Positions 7,678 to 18,974 are shown, counted from the first letter of the stretch. The stretch: DNA of 64,000 nucleotides from Reichenbachiella sp. 5M10 (GCF_002742335.1 NZ_MDGR01000007.1:2732501-2796500), one strand, 5' to 3'. Numbers and translations: made by a program. Notes: generated by a model not told the origin, from the sequence alone.

Positions 7678-8925
7678 ATGGATTTATTTGAAAAATTTTC
7701 GAAGGACATGGGCCCATTAGGGCAGCATTCAGACATGGATCACACCAACTATTACATGTTTCCGAAGCTGGAAGGCCCCATCGCTCCTCGCATGCAATTC
7801 AGAGGAAAGGAAGTATTGACCTGGAGTTTGAACAACTACCTAGGCCTAGCTAACCACCCGGAAGTAAGAGAAGCTGACACAAAAGCAACGGAGGATTGGG
7901 GACTCGCATACCCAATGGGAGCTAGAATGATGACGGGAAACACTGAGCATCACGAAAAGTTCGAAAATGATCTCGCAGCGTTTGTAAACAAAGAATCTTG
8001 TATGCTACTCAACTATGGGTATCAAGGGATCATGTCCCTGATCGATGCTTTGGTTGGTCGCAAGGATGTCGTGGTATACGATGCAGAATGTCATGCATCG
8101 ATCATCGATGGATTGAGGTTGCACGTAGGCAAGCGATTTGTGTACCTGCACAATGACATGGAAAGCCTCGAAAAACAACTCGCTAGAGCTGAAAAACTCG
8201 CCAACGAAAACGGTGGTGGAGTATTGGTCATCACCGAAGGAGTATTCGGTATGTCTGGCAGCATGGGTAATATCAAAGGAGTAGTTGAACTCAAAGAAAA
8301 GTTCCAGTTCAGACTATTGATCGACGATGCGCACGGGTTCGGTACGATGGGACCAACAGGTGCTGGTACTGACGAAGAGCAGGGCGTTCAAGAAGGTGTG
8401 GATCTCTACTTCTCAACTTTTGCCAAATCCATGGCTAGTATCGGAGGTTTCGTAGCAGGAAACAAGCAAGTCATTGAGTTCTTGAAGTATAACGTTAGAT
8501 CTCAGATTTTTGCCAAGTCTCTCCCAATGCCTTTGGTTATTGGCAACCAAAAGAGATTGGATTTACTCAAATCTAAACCAGAGTTGAAAGACAAGCTTTG
8601 GACTATTGTCAATGCGATGCAAAGCGGTCTAAAGGAGAAAGGGTTCAATATCGGAAAAACCCAATCTCCTGTCACTCCGGTCTTCCTCAATGGTGTGTGG
8701 CAAGAAGCTGCCAACATGATCATGGACTTGAGAAACAACTACAACATCTTCTGCTCCATGATTGTATACCCAGTAGTCCCTAAAGGGGTCATTATGTTGA
8801 GAATTATCCCAACAGCGGCACATAGCATGGAGGATGTCAACGAAACCATTCGGGTATTCGAAGAAATCAAAAAGAAACTCGACAAAGGAGTATATCAGAC
8901 CGAAGAAGTTGGTCAATTGGCGTAG
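7678..8925 (+). CDS. PLP-dependent alpha-oxoamine synthase (serine palmitoyltransferase / cysteate acyltransferase type)
   Basis: A 415-residue fold-type I PLP enzyme. The alpha-oxoamine synthase family joins an amino acid to an acyl-CoA or acyl-ACP with loss of CO2. Visible landmarks are the substrate entry motif LNNYLGLANHPEV (about 51-63), GNTEHHEKFENDLAAF, YDAECHASIIDG with the PLP-stacking His, DDAHGFGTMG (216-225), and the Schiff-base Lys at about residue 250 in STFAKSMASIGGF. Bacteroidota use such enzymes for sphingolipids (serine) or for sulfonolipids such as capnine (cysteate); 8-amino-7-oxononanoate synthase is less likely because no bio genes are near. Sequence alone does not settle the substrate. 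The H1-like gene follows about 100 bases later. Confidence 0.85.
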   Translation: MDLFEKFSKDMGPLGQHSDMDHTNYYMFPKLEGPIAPRMQFRGKEVLTWSLNNYLGLANHPEVREADTKATEDWGLAYPMGARMMTGNTEHHEKFENDLAAFVNKESCMLLNYGYQGIMSLIDALVGRKDVVVYDAECHASIIDGLRLHVGKRFVYLHNDMESLEKQLARAEKLANENGGGVLVITEGVFGMSGSMGNIKGVVELKEKFQFRLLIDDAHGFGTMGPTGAGTDEEQGVQEGVDLYFSTFAKSMASIGGFVAGNKQVIEFLKYNVRSQIFAKSLPMPLVIGNQKRLDLLKSKPELKDKLWTIVNAMQSGLKEKGFNIGKTQSPVTPVFLNGVWQEAANMIMDLRNNYNIFCSMIVYPVVPKGVIMLRIIPTAAHSMEDVNETIRVFEEIKKKLDKGVYQTEEVGQLA

Positions 8926-8936
8926 TGATTTTTTTT

Positions 8937-8975
8937 CAAAAAACACGTCATACGATGTGTGGTTAACGTTTTTTG
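8937..8975. repeat. Inverted repeat between the PLP enzyme and H1-like genes
   Basis: CAAAAAAC (8937-8944) is exactly complementary to GTTTTTTG (8968-8975), with a second weak pairing (ACACGTC / GATGTGT) inside. It may attenuate transcription between the two genes. The stem is AT-rich, so it is only suggestive. Confidence 0.35.
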
Positions 8976-9028
8976 ATATAAATTGCTCCACTTGTTTAAT
9001 ATTCAATAACCTTAAATTATAAAACAAT

Positions 9029-9205
9029 ATGAACAGATTTAATGAAGTAAAAGACTTGATCTTAGAGTTGGAAGGTGATTTCGATAAATTCTATGACAAA
9101 AAGAATCAAGCTGCTGGTACTAGAGTAAGAAAAGGAATGCAAGAGCTTAAGAACCTTGCTCAAGAAATCAGAGTAGAAGTTCAGGATATCAAGAACCAAG
9201 GTTAA
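9029..9205 (+). CDS. Histone H1-like small basic protein
   Basis: A 58-codon frame with an ATG at 9029. The product begins MNRFNEVKDLILELEGDFDK and continues with AAGTRVRKGMQELKNLAQEIR and a Lys/Gln-containing tail. This matches the short Bacteroidota proteins annotated histone H1 (Hc1-like), recognisable by the FYxKxNxAAGTRxRxGxQELKxLAQ signature. They are thought to bind DNA and help compact the nucleoid; this member lacks the long lysine-rich tail of chlamydial Hc1. A strong terminator follows 16 bases after the stop. The gene is easily overlooked because of its size. Confidence 0.85.
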   Translation: MNRFNEVKDLILELEGDFDKFYDKKNQAAGTRVRKGMQELKNLAQEIRVEVQDIKNQG

Positions 9206-9220
9206 TTGATCTCAAGACAT

Positions 9221-9254
9221 AAAAAAAGGAGTGATTTGCATCACTCCTTTTTTT
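9221..9254. terminator. Bidirectional terminator between H1-like gene and dapA
   Basis: AAAAAAAGGAGTGA (9221-9234) pairs perfectly with TCACTCCTTTTTTT (9241-9254) around a six-base loop. Flanking A and T runs let it act on both converging transcripts. Confidence 0.9.
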
Positions 9255-9277
9255 ATGTCTTTTACTCTCTAAAAAGC

Positions 9278-10145
9278 TTAGAGCTTTTTGTAAGCAGCCT
9301 CTATCTGCGCATACAGCTCCTTTGAAGAAGCCACCAGTGGCAATCTAAGAACGTTCTTGCACACACCTATACAGGCCAACAATGCCTTGACCCCTGTGGG
9401 ATTCCCTTCTACAAAAATCAGGTTGAGAAGATCAACCAACTTACTATTCAGTGCTTTGGACCGATCCATATCCCCTTCCAAGGCCGCATTGACTACAGCA
9501 GTAGTTTCTTTGGGCAGAGCATTGGCAATCACTGAGATGACCCCATGCCCTCCAGCTTCCATGAAGGGGATAATCAAATCATCGTCTCCAGACGTCAACA
9601 AAAACCCCTCCGGCATACCAGGAGCGATCTCGATACACTGTGCCACGTGATTACCAGATGCCTCTTTGACCCCTATGATATTGGGGTGCTGTGCCAAATC
9701 CAGTATGGTCGACACATCCAGATTCACTCCGGTACGTTTCGGTACATTGTAGAGTATGATTGGCTTCTTTGCCGCATCAGCCACTGCTTCATAATGCGCC
9801 TTGAGTCCTACTTGATTTGGTTTGTTATAGTACGGACATACCACCAAAAAAGCATCAACCTCGATCTCAAAATTTTTGAATTTCTTGACCATAGCCATCG
9901 TATCATTGCCACCCAGCCCATAAACCACTGGCAAATTCTTGCTATTCTGAGATTTGACAAAACGGAGCACATCCAGTTTCTCAGTCCCAGTCAATGTCGG
10001 AGATTCAGCAGTAGTTCCCATCACTACAAGATAGTCTACTCCTCCATCAGAAACGTGCTTCACCAAGGTAGCCAACGCATCATAATCCACACTCAAATCC
10101 TCGTTGAATGGTGTCACCAAAGCAACACCCGTTCCTTTAAACTTG

Positions 10146-10153
<8 letters not shown>
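9278..10153 (-). CDS. dapA: 4-Hydroxy-tetrahydrodipicolinate synthase
   Basis: A 291-residue TIM-barrel lyase that condenses pyruvate and aspartate semialdehyde, the first step committed to diaminopimelate and lysine. Family motifs are in order: GTGVALVTPFNEDLSVD near the start, VVMGTTAESPTLT with the active-site Thr pair, ILYNVPKRTGVNL with the catalytic Tyr, and IIGVKEASGN with the Schiff-base Lys. The length is typical. It is the last gene of a leftward operon: its start overlaps the end of the DUF6913 gene by 8 bases. Confidence 0.96.
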
Positions 10154-12724
<2,571 letters not shown>

Positions 12725-12817
12725 CTAGTTCGGGTGTCGATCTGTTCAATATTGGGAAGCAATTTTAATATTTTAACTTATTCAATAGAATCTGTTAATT
12801 AATGCTTTTCGATTCTC

Positions 12818-12825
12818 TAAATTTG
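12818..12825 (+). promoter_or_regulatory. -7 box for der
   Basis: TAAATTTG 25 bases before the der TTG start matches the Bacteroidota -7 consensus. The -33 element is not evident. It forms a divergent promoter pair with the ligA box about 110 bases away. Confidence 0.5.
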
Positions 12826-12849
12826 CCTCTGCATTAAAACAGTACGAAG

Positions 12850-14166
12850 TTGTCTAATATTTTAGCCATTACAGGACGTCCGAACGTCGGCAAGTCCACT
12901 CTTTTTAACCGACTGGTAGAACAAAAAAAGGCCATCATGGATGATGAAAGCGGGGTGACTCGTGATCGACACTATGGCTTTGGACAGTGGATTGGCAAAT
13001 ACTTCACCGTCATCGATACGGGAGGATATGTCATGGGCTCAGACGACATTTTCGAAGAGCAAATTCGTGACCAAGTCAAATTAGCTCTTGATGAAGCCAG
13101 CGTCATCCTGTTTATGGTCGACTGCAAAGACGGGCTCACAGACATGGACAAGGATTTTGCAAATATCCTCCGCGAACTCCAAAAGCCTGTATACATAGTT
13201 GCCAACAAAGCAGACAACCCCACTTTAGATTTACAATCTGCTGAATTCTATGGACTAGGATTGGAAAGCGAAGTATTTCCAATTTCTTCGGCAAGTGGGG
13301 CAGGTACAGGGGACTTGTTGGACCAAGTAGTCACTCACTTCCAAGATGATGATATCGAAAACCCAGAAGAGGGTATACCGAGAATCTCTATTTTGGGTCG
13401 TCCCAATGCGGGAAAATCATCTTTTCTCAATGCCCTCCTCGGCAAAGACCGGTCCATTGTCACAGATATCGCTGGCACGACACGAGATGCCATCAATACA
13501 CGATACAAACTGTACGGAAAGGACTTCATACTCACCGATACGGCTGGGATCCGAAAAAAAAGCAAGGTCAAAGAAGACATAGAGTTTTACTCTGTACTCC
13601 GTGCTATCCAATCCCTCCAAGACAGTGATGTCTGTATGGTGATGATCGATGCTACGAGAGGATTTGAGGCCCAAGACATGAGTATCATAGCTCTAGCGGA
13701 CAAATACAAAAAAGGCATCATGATCATGGTCAATAAGTGGGACCTGATCGAAAACAAGGAAAGCAATACCGCAGAGAATTTCAAAAAAGAAATCCTTGAA
13801 AAACTCGGTGGCCCCCTATCCTATATACCGATCATTTTCACCTCTGTACTGACCAAACAGCGCATCTTCCAAGCGATAGAGTTGGCCATAGAAGTCAACG
13901 AAAACCGTACAAGGCGAGTACCCACCTCCGAAATCAACGAGGCAATGCTACCCGAAATCGAGCGCAACCCACCTCCAGCACTCAAAGGAAAATACATCAA
14001 AATCAAGTACATCACACAATTGCCTACACGTACACCTTCGTTTGCGTTCTTTTGTAACCTACCACAGTACATCAAAGAACCCTACGAACGTTTCTTACTC
14101 AACAAATTGAGAGGGTACTTCAACTTCAAAGGTGTGCCTGTCAAGATTTACTTCCGTCAAAAATAA
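12850..14166 (+). CDS. der: Ribosome biogenesis GTPase Der
   Basis: A 438-residue protein with two tandem GTPase domains and a C-terminal KH-like domain, needed for maturation of the 50S subunit. The first P-loop is GRPNVGKS (about 8-15) with DTGG and NKAD; the second is GRPNAGKS with DTAGI and NKWD. The KH-like end runs from about residue 350 (PPPALKGKYIKIKYITQ). The start codon is TTG at 12850; the first residues SNILAITGRPNVGKST are exactly the family N-terminus, so no other start is possible. The next gene starts immediately after its stop codon. Confidence 0.97.
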   Translation: MSNILAITGRPNVGKSTLFNRLVEQKKAIMDDESGVTRDRHYGFGQWIGKYFTVIDTGGYVMGSDDIFEEQIRDQVKLALDEASVILFMVDCKDGLTDMDKDFANILRELQKPVYIVANKADNPTLDLQSAEFYGLGLESEVFPISSASGAGTGDLLDQVVTHFQDDDIENPEEGIPRISILGRPNAGKSSFLNALLGKDRSIVTDIAGTTRDAINTRYKLYGKDFILTDTAGIRKKSKVKEDIEFYSVLRAIQSLQDSDVCMVMIDATRGFEAQDMSIIALADKYKKGIMIMVNKWDLIENKESNTAENFKKEILEKLGGPLSYIPIIFTSVLTKQRIFQAIELAIEVNENRTRRVPTSEINEAMLPEIERNPPPALKGKYIKIKYITQLPTRTPSFAFFCNLPQYIKEPYERFLLNKLRGYFNFKGVPVKIYFRQK

Positions 14167-14787
14167 TTGGATCACAGCAAGCACCGATTGGCTTTTGAAA
14201 GACATCTACCAGTAGGTGCTGTTGACTATTGTTTGGGACTATGGCTAGAACAGGGATTCCAGCTCAAAATCACCCCAGACCGTACCTCCAAGTTGGGTGA
14301 CTACAGATACGATCCCAATACAGGCAAACATCGCATTTCAATCAATGGGAGTTTAAACCCCTATGCTTTTCTGGTCACTTACATCCATGAAGTGGCTCAC
14401 AAAGTCAACTTCGACCTGCATCAAAACCGTGTCGACCCTCATGGAAAGGAATGGAAGCATCAATTCAAAAAACTGATGATCCCTATGCTACGCGAGGACA
14501 TCTTCCCCATGAGTATCCTAGGGCCGCTTGCCCTTCACATGAAGAATCCCAAAGCAACGAGTGTCTCAGACCCCGTGCTCTTCAAAGCACTCAGGCACCA
14601 TGATACAAAAACAAGTGGTGTATTCCTCAGCGACATAGACTTAGGACAAAAATTCCTCTTCAAAAAAACGGTCTACCGAAAAATCCAGCAAAAACGTACC
14701 CGTGTACTTTGCGAAGCGTGTCATACGGGCAAGCAGTACCTCATCTCAGGGACAGCCCCTGTGCAGCAGTTCAAAAACGAGACCTAG
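14167..14787 (+). CDS. SprT-like zinc metallopeptidase domain protein
   Basis: A 206-residue protein with an SprT-like fold. The HExxH zinc motif is HEVAH at residues 74-78, in a LVTYIHEVAHKVNFD helix. A downstream GKEWKHQFKKLM carries a possible third ligand, and a C-terminal pair of cysteines (CEACHTG) resembles the zinc ribbon of SprT proteins. Relatives such as eukaryotic Spartan cleave DNA-protein crosslinks; the bacterial role is poorly known. The TTG start at 14167 is the codon directly after the der stop (TAA TTG), so the two genes abut with no gap and are likely translationally coupled. Confidence 0.82.
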   Translation: MDHSKHRLAFERHLPVGAVDYCLGLWLEQGFQLKITPDRTSKLGDYRYDPNTGKHRISINGSLNPYAFLVTYIHEVAHKVNFDLHQNRVDPHGKEWKHQFKKLMIPMLREDIFPMSILGPLALHMKNPKATSVSDPVLFKALRHHDTKTSGVFLSDIDLGQKFLFKKTVYRKIQQKRTRVLCEACHTGKQYLISGTAPVQQFKNET

Positions 14788-14823
14788 AGCCGTACTTTTT
14801 TCGACATCAATACGTACTGTCCC

Positions 14824-15279
14824 ATGAACGGAATCCTACGCACAAATTCTCAAAACTTAGACTTTATCGCCTTGGTCACCGAGCTCGACCAGTACCTAGC
14901 GACAACAGACGGTTCGGAGCACTCGTTTTACAGCCAATACAACCAACTCGACGAAATCAAAGAGGCAGTACTATGGTATGAAGCAGGAAAAGTCATAGGC
15001 TGTGGAGCCATCAAACCCTACGACGCACAAACTGTAGAAGTCAAACGCATGTATACAGCACCCGAATGCTGGGGCAAAGGCATAGCCTCCCACCTCCTAT
15101 CCGAACTTGAGAAATGGGCAAGCGAACTGGGCTACACACGCTGCATCTTAGAAACTGGCAAGAGACAACCCGAAGCTATCTCTCTCTACAAAAAGTGCGG
15201 GTATGCCCTCATCTCCAACTACGGACAATATGCTGGCGTAGACAACAGCCTCTGTTTTGACAAAATACTCAAGACATGA
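14824..15279 (+). CDS. GNAT-family N-acetyltransferase
   Basis: A 151-residue GNAT enzyme. The acetyl-CoA binding motif is clear: VKRMYTAPECWGKGIASHLLSELEKWA, where RxxGxG is represented by CWGKGIAS. It is followed by the YTRCILETGKRQPEAISLYKKCGY region typical of this class, and the protein has the usual length. The substrate cannot be inferred. It starts 36 bases after the SprT-like gene and may belong to the same transcript. Confidence 0.88.
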   Translation: MNGILRTNSQNLDFIALVTELDQYLATTDGSEHSFYSQYNQLDEIKEAVLWYEAGKVIGCGAIKPYDAQTVEVKRMYTAPECWGKGIASHLLSELEKWASELGYTRCILETGKRQPEAISLYKKCGYALISNYGQYAGVDNSLCFDKILKT

Positions 15280-15339
15280 TCGCAACTATTTCTTAAATTG
15301 AGTCTGGTATCATTCCCACATCTTTCCAGAATTGACACC

Positions 15340-15347
15340 TATTTTTG
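15340..15347 (+). promoter_or_regulatory. -7 box just upstream of the response regulator start
   Basis: TATTTTTG ends only five bases before the ATG at 15353. In Bacteroidota the start site lies about five to seven bases after this box, so the transcript would begin at or very near the ATG. No TTG is seen at -33. Confidence 0.45.
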
Positions 15348-15352
15348 TACTC

Positions 15353-16030
15353 ATGAAGATTTTGATCATAGAAGACGAACCTGACCTATCCGACACCATC
15401 GCTTCTTCACTCTCCAAGGAGCAATATACCGTAGCACAAGCAAGTACCTACCAAGAAGCTCTGAGCAAAATCTGGAACTATGAATACGATTGTATCCTAC
15501 TCGACATCATGCTACCAGGAGGTAGTGGATTGGACATCCTCCAGCAAATCCGTGACGGGAACAAGCCACAAAACGTCATCATCATTTCTGCCAAAGACTC
15601 TCTGGATGACAAGCTAGATGGACTAAATCTCGGCGCAGACGATTACCTGACCAAGCCATTTCACATCGCCGAACTCAATGCACGTATCAAAGCAGTCCTG
15701 CGTCGCAAAAAACTCGACGGCAAAGACCTCATCGAAATAGCCAACATATGCCTAAACCTCAGCGAACGAGCCTTCACGGTAGAAGGGCAAAACACCCCGC
15801 TCAACCGAAAGGAGTTTGATATACTCAACTACTTCCTCCTCAACCAAAACCGTCTGGTCACCAAAACAGCACTCGCCGAACACGTATGGGGAGACCATAT
15901 CGACCAAACAGATAGTTTTGATTTCGTATATTATCAAATCAAGAACCTGCGTAAAAAACTACAAAAAGCTGAAGCCAAAATCGAAATCGAATCAGTATAT
16001 GGCGTGGGATACAAGCTGATCCAACCCTAA
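15353..16030 (+). CDS. OmpR/PhoB-family response regulator
   Basis: A 225-residue regulator with an N-terminal receiver domain and a C-terminal winged-helix DNA-binding domain. The acidic pocket is EDE (7-9), the phosphoryl acceptor is Asp51 in CILLDIMLPGGSG, the conserved Thr/Ser switch is in IIISAKD, and the Lys is in YLTKPFH. The effector domain shows LNRKEFDILNYFLLNQNRLVTK and the DFVYYQIKNLRKKL recognition-helix region. The frame is open further upstream, but the ATG at 15353 opens exactly at the family N-terminus MKILIIEDEPDL. It is followed four bases later by its cognate kinase. Confidence 0.94.
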   Translation: MKILIIEDEPDLSDTIASSLSKEQYTVAQASTYQEALSKIWNYEYDCILLDIMLPGGSGLDILQQIRDGNKPQNVIIISAKDSLDDKLDGLNLGADDYLTKPFHIAELNARIKAVLRRKKLDGKDLIEIANICLNLSERAFTVEGQNTPLNRKEFDILNYFLLNQNRLVTKTALAEHVWGDHIDQTDSFDFVYYQIKNLRKKLQKAEAKIEIESVYGVGYKLIQP

Positions 16031-16034
16031 TTCC

Positions 16035-17318
16035 ATGGCTAGCAAAGAAAGAAAGCTCCTCCACCAATCCAACCGATATCTCTCAGCGTCCATCTTGCTG
16101 ATCGTAAGTGTGTGGTCGGTCATTTTCTATTTCAGTATGCTAGATGAGATCTACGACAGCATCGATGATGGACTAGACAACTACAAGCTACTCATCCTCC
16201 AAAAAGCCGCTATAGACAGCAGTGTCCTCCACAAAAATGACTTTGACGAGAGCAACTATGCCATCCAAGAAATCAACAGACAGTACGCCCTACAGATCCA
16301 CGACGTGCACAAGGACACCCTCCTCTACATGCAGTTTGAGAACGATCTCGAACCCGTCCGCTTACTCACCACGGCATTTGAGCTGAATCAGAGATACTAT
16401 CGACTCCAAGTCATCTCCTCTATGGTAGAAGAAGACGATCTAATCGCAGACCTCTTTTGGTCCATCGTACTACTCTACCTCGTACTCGTCATCAGTATCA
16501 TCTGGATCAACAACATCGTACTACGCAAACTCTGGGAACCGTTTTACCAAATCCTCCATCAGCTCAAAACTTTCCGCCTAGACAGTCATCAAAAACTCCC
16601 TCCTGTAGAAACGCAAACCACGGAATTCAACGAACTCAAAGCAACTGCCAACGCACTCATCCAACACACGGTAGAAACCTATGAGCATCAAAAGCAGTTT
16701 ACCGAAAATGCTTCGCACGAACTCCAGACTCCACTCGCCATCGCAACAACCAAACTGGAACTCATGCTGGAACGAAACGATCTCTCCGGTACAGGTGCCG
16801 AACAAATCGCTCAAGTCCTACAAATCGTCGAGCGACTCACACGCCTCAATAAATCACTACTTCTACTCGCTAAAATTGAAAACAAGCAATACTTTGACAA
16901 CCAAACCGTCAACCTCAACCATATCGCGCGTCAATGCGGTGAAGACCTAGAGGATTTTGCAGCACACAAGCAAATACACCTGCACTACCACGAAACAAAC
17001 ACGCTAATCGTAGAGATGGACCCTACACTAGCCAGCATACTACTCAACAACCTCGTCAAAAATGCCCTGTTTCATAACCATCAAAACGGAGAAGTAACCA
17101 TCCACCTCACAGAAACGCAACTCTCAGTCTCCAACACTGGCAAAGCACAGCCGCTTCCGAGTGACAAAATCTTCACCCGCTTTCACAAAGAGTCGGAAAA
17201 ACACAGCAACACAGGGCTAGGGCTAGCCGTCGTACAAGCTATCTGTACACTCTACCAGTTTTCGATACGCTACCACTACGATGGCCTGCATCACTTTGAG
17301 GTTCAGTTCCAGAAATAA
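16035..17318 (+). CDS. Membrane sensor histidine kinase
   Basis: A 427-residue kinase. Membrane segments at about 15-35 and 140-161 flank a periplasmic sensor of about 100 residues with no recognisable domain. The linker that follows is HAMP-sized but not an obvious HAMP. The phosphoacceptor is His228 in FTENASHELQTPLAIA. The N box (LLNNLVKNALFHN), G box (STGLGLAVVQAICTLY) and F-type region (FTRFHKESE) give a normal HATPase_c domain. It is cotranscribed with the response regulator 4 bases upstream. Two envelope-protein genes follow after a 126-base gap and are candidate targets. Confidence 0.93.
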   Translation: MASKERKLLHQSNRYLSASILLIVSVWSVIFYFSMLDEIYDSIDDGLDNYKLLILQKAAIDSSVLHKNDFDESNYAIQEINRQYALQIHDVHKDTLLYMQFENDLEPVRLLTTAFELNQRYYRLQVISSMVEEDDLIADLFWSIVLLYLVLVISIIWINNIVLRKLWEPFYQILHQLKTFRLDSHQKLPPVETQTTEFNELKATANALIQHTVETYEHQKQFTENASHELQTPLAIATTKLELMLERNDLSGTGAEQIAQVLQIVERLTRLNKSLLLLAKIENKQYFDNQTVNLNHIARQCGEDLEDFAAHKQIHLHYHETNTLIVEMDPTLASILLNNLVKNALFHNHQNGEVTIHLTETQLSVSNTGKAQPLPSDKIFTRFHKESEKHSNTGLGLAVVQAICTLYQFSIRYHYDGLHHFEVQFQK

Positions 17319-17444
17319 CCCCCAACAGACACTTACCCCTACTGCAGCTCATACGCCCCATAAAAAAACAGCTGCTCCCTCCGATTCCCAATTGATTCCA
17401 GATTCACCTCCTTTATTTGAGGGAGAAACTAAAACAACAAGCAC

Positions 17445-17891
17445 ATGAACAAGCATCTTGCATTACTTATCATTGGCCTATTGGTCGCATGGAGTCCTAC
17501 GCTAGCACAAGACATCCCTCAAAATCGCGTCCCCTCTGTGATTGTCAACCGATTCAAACAAGACTTTCCCAAAGCGTACGATATCGAATGGAAAGTCAAG
17601 AACAACCAGTACAATGTAGAGTTTGAGACAGGCATATTTACCGACCATGAGATCTGGTACGATACCACAGGAGAGATCATCCGTCACGAAGAAGAAATTT
17701 CGCACAACGAACTCCCTAGTCCAGTGACTGCCAAGTTGGATCGTGACTTCAATGGATTTCGAATCGATGACGCCAAACGCATCACTACTTCTTCCACTGT
17801 AGATTACAGTGTAGAACTAAATTCGTTTACCCAAGAATGGAAAATCATCTTCGACAAAAATGGAGAAATCTCCACACAAATTGCAGACTAA
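17445..17891 (+). CDS. Exported PepSY-like protein
   Basis: A 148-residue protein with a signal peptide (MNKHLALLIIGLLVAWSPTLA, cleavage before QD). Two halves look like PepSY-like (DUF2874/beta-lactamase-inhibitor-like) repeats. The first is VIVNRFKQDFPKAYDIEWKV...YNVEFETG...EIWYDTTGEI; the second is VTAKLDRDFNGFRIDDAKRI...YSVELNS...WKIIFDKNGEI. Such proteins occur in Bacteroidota periplasms, often near two-component systems, and may inhibit or sense envelope proteins. It lies 126 bases after the histidine kinase and 6 bases before a DUF2490 gene. Confidence 0.82.
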   Translation: MNKHLALLIIGLLVAWSPTLAQDIPQNRVPSVIVNRFKQDFPKAYDIEWKVKNNQYNVEFETGIFTDHEIWYDTTGEIIRHEEEISHNELPSPVTAKLDRDFNGFRIDDAKRITTSSTVDYSVELNSFTQEWKIIFDKNGEISTQIAD

Positions 17892-17897
17892 TCCATC

Positions 17898-18689
17898 ATG
17901 AAGAACAGACTCAATGTACTCCTCCTCCTCTTGTCTCTCTCTCTATGCAATCACAGTTACGGTCAGCTCAGCCCCCCAGGCATGGGGGTTGTGCACACCG
18001 CTGAGTGGTTTGCTCTGGGCCTCCAGCAAAAACTGGATGCTGCTGGGCGCATCAAATCCATGACCTATCTAGGTATGGGTCGTACCAGCAACCCTGACAA
18101 CTACAATCCCAGTCAGCGCCCATCCATCTGGGTACTCAACCAAGAAGTCTCGCATCGATACAGCAAGCATTGGCAGTATTCGCTAGCACTCAGCTACCGA
18201 AGACAACATCGCTACGCGCTACTTCCTCCCTTCGAAAGCGAAACACCTGACTTCAAACAGGAACTAAGGTTCTACGGTCGCTACTCATACATTTTGGAAA
18301 ACACTCGACTCAAATTTGCCTCCACACTCAGGCAAGAGCTACGCTTATTTTACACTCCCGAATTCCATGCCTGGGAATCCAACTTGCAGTTTCGCACCCG
18401 ACTCAAAGCCAAACTGACGGTCAATCTGGACCAACACAAGACACATCAAGTACTCTCTAGCCTTGAAATGCTACTATCCATGAGTCATTCTCAAACCAAC
18501 CAAGAAGAATGGGACACATTCGACTACAAAGAGAGTCGGTTTTGCTTCTACTACGCATACAGTCCACAGAGAACACCCGTCACAGTCCATATTGGGTACA
18601 TGAACGACTTTATTGGCAAAAAAGTCTTCACCAACGCGCACTACTTGGCCTTAGACCTCATTGTCAAAAACCCTTTTGGAAAACATTAA
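17898..18689 (+). CDS. DUF2490-family outer-membrane protein
   Basis: A 263-residue protein with a signal peptide (MKNRLNVLLLLLSLSLCNHSYG). The rest is a chain of amphipathic strands with DUF2490 hallmarks: WVLNQEVSHRYSKHWQYSLALSYR, an ELRFYGRYSY strand and closing RxxxF-type strands (YMNDFIGKKVFTNAHYLALDLIV). Proteins of this family form outer-membrane barrels of unknown substrate. It follows the PepSY-like gene by 6 bases, so the pair is surely one transcript. Confidence 0.78.
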   Translation: MKNRLNVLLLLLSLSLCNHSYGQLSPPGMGVVHTAEWFALGLQQKLDAAGRIKSMTYLGMGRTSNPDNYNPSQRPSIWVLNQEVSHRYSKHWQYSLALSYRRQHRYALLPPFESETPDFKQELRFYGRYSYILENTRLKFASTLRQELRLFYTPEFHAWESNLQFRTRLKAKLTVNLDQHKTHQVLSSLEMLLSMSHSQTNQEEWDTFDYKESRFCFYYAYSPQRTPVTVHIGYMNDFIGKKVFTNAHYLALDLIVKNPFGKH

Positions 18690-18767
18690 TTCACGAAACG
18701 AACCCAATTCGGTCGCGAGTTGAAAATTCAAGAGTATTTTCGCGTATCCATTAAAAAGCACATCGAC

Positions 18768-18971
18768 ATGCCTGACGGTAGAAACAGAAAAGACGTACAA
18801 GTAGGACTCGAAGTAGACATAGTCCTCAAAAAAGACCAACGCAGTGGTGCACTGACTCGTGGAGTAGTAGGCAAACTCCTCACCAAATCACCCAATCACC
18901 CCCACGGCATCAAGGTCATGCTAGAAGACGGACAGGTCGGACGTGTCAAGCATATCCTCGATGAGGATTAA
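18768..18971 (+). CDS. YwbE-family small protein
   Basis: A 67-residue protein matching the YwbE family: DGRNRKDVQVGLEVDIVLKK, a DQRSGALTRGVVGKLLT stretch and HPHGIKVMLEDGQVGRVKHI are the family signature, ending in an acidic tail. The frame extends upstream to 18720, but the ATG at 18768 matches the family N-terminus. The fold is a small KOW-like beta barrel and the function is unknown; a role in RNA or ribosome binding is only a guess. It converges on the pseudouridine synthase with 3 bases between the stop codons. Confidence 0.88.
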   Translation: MPDGRNRKDVQVGLEVDIVLKKDQRSGALTRGVVGKLLTKSPNHPHGIKVMLEDGQVGRVKHILDED

Positions 18972-18974
18972 CCT

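Noticed and set aside
7678-8925. Biotin biosynthesis BioF
   Set aside because: No other bio gene nearby; the gene has its own promoter and sits with an H1-like gene, and Bacteroidota commonly use this family for lipids. BioF cannot be fully excluded from sequence.
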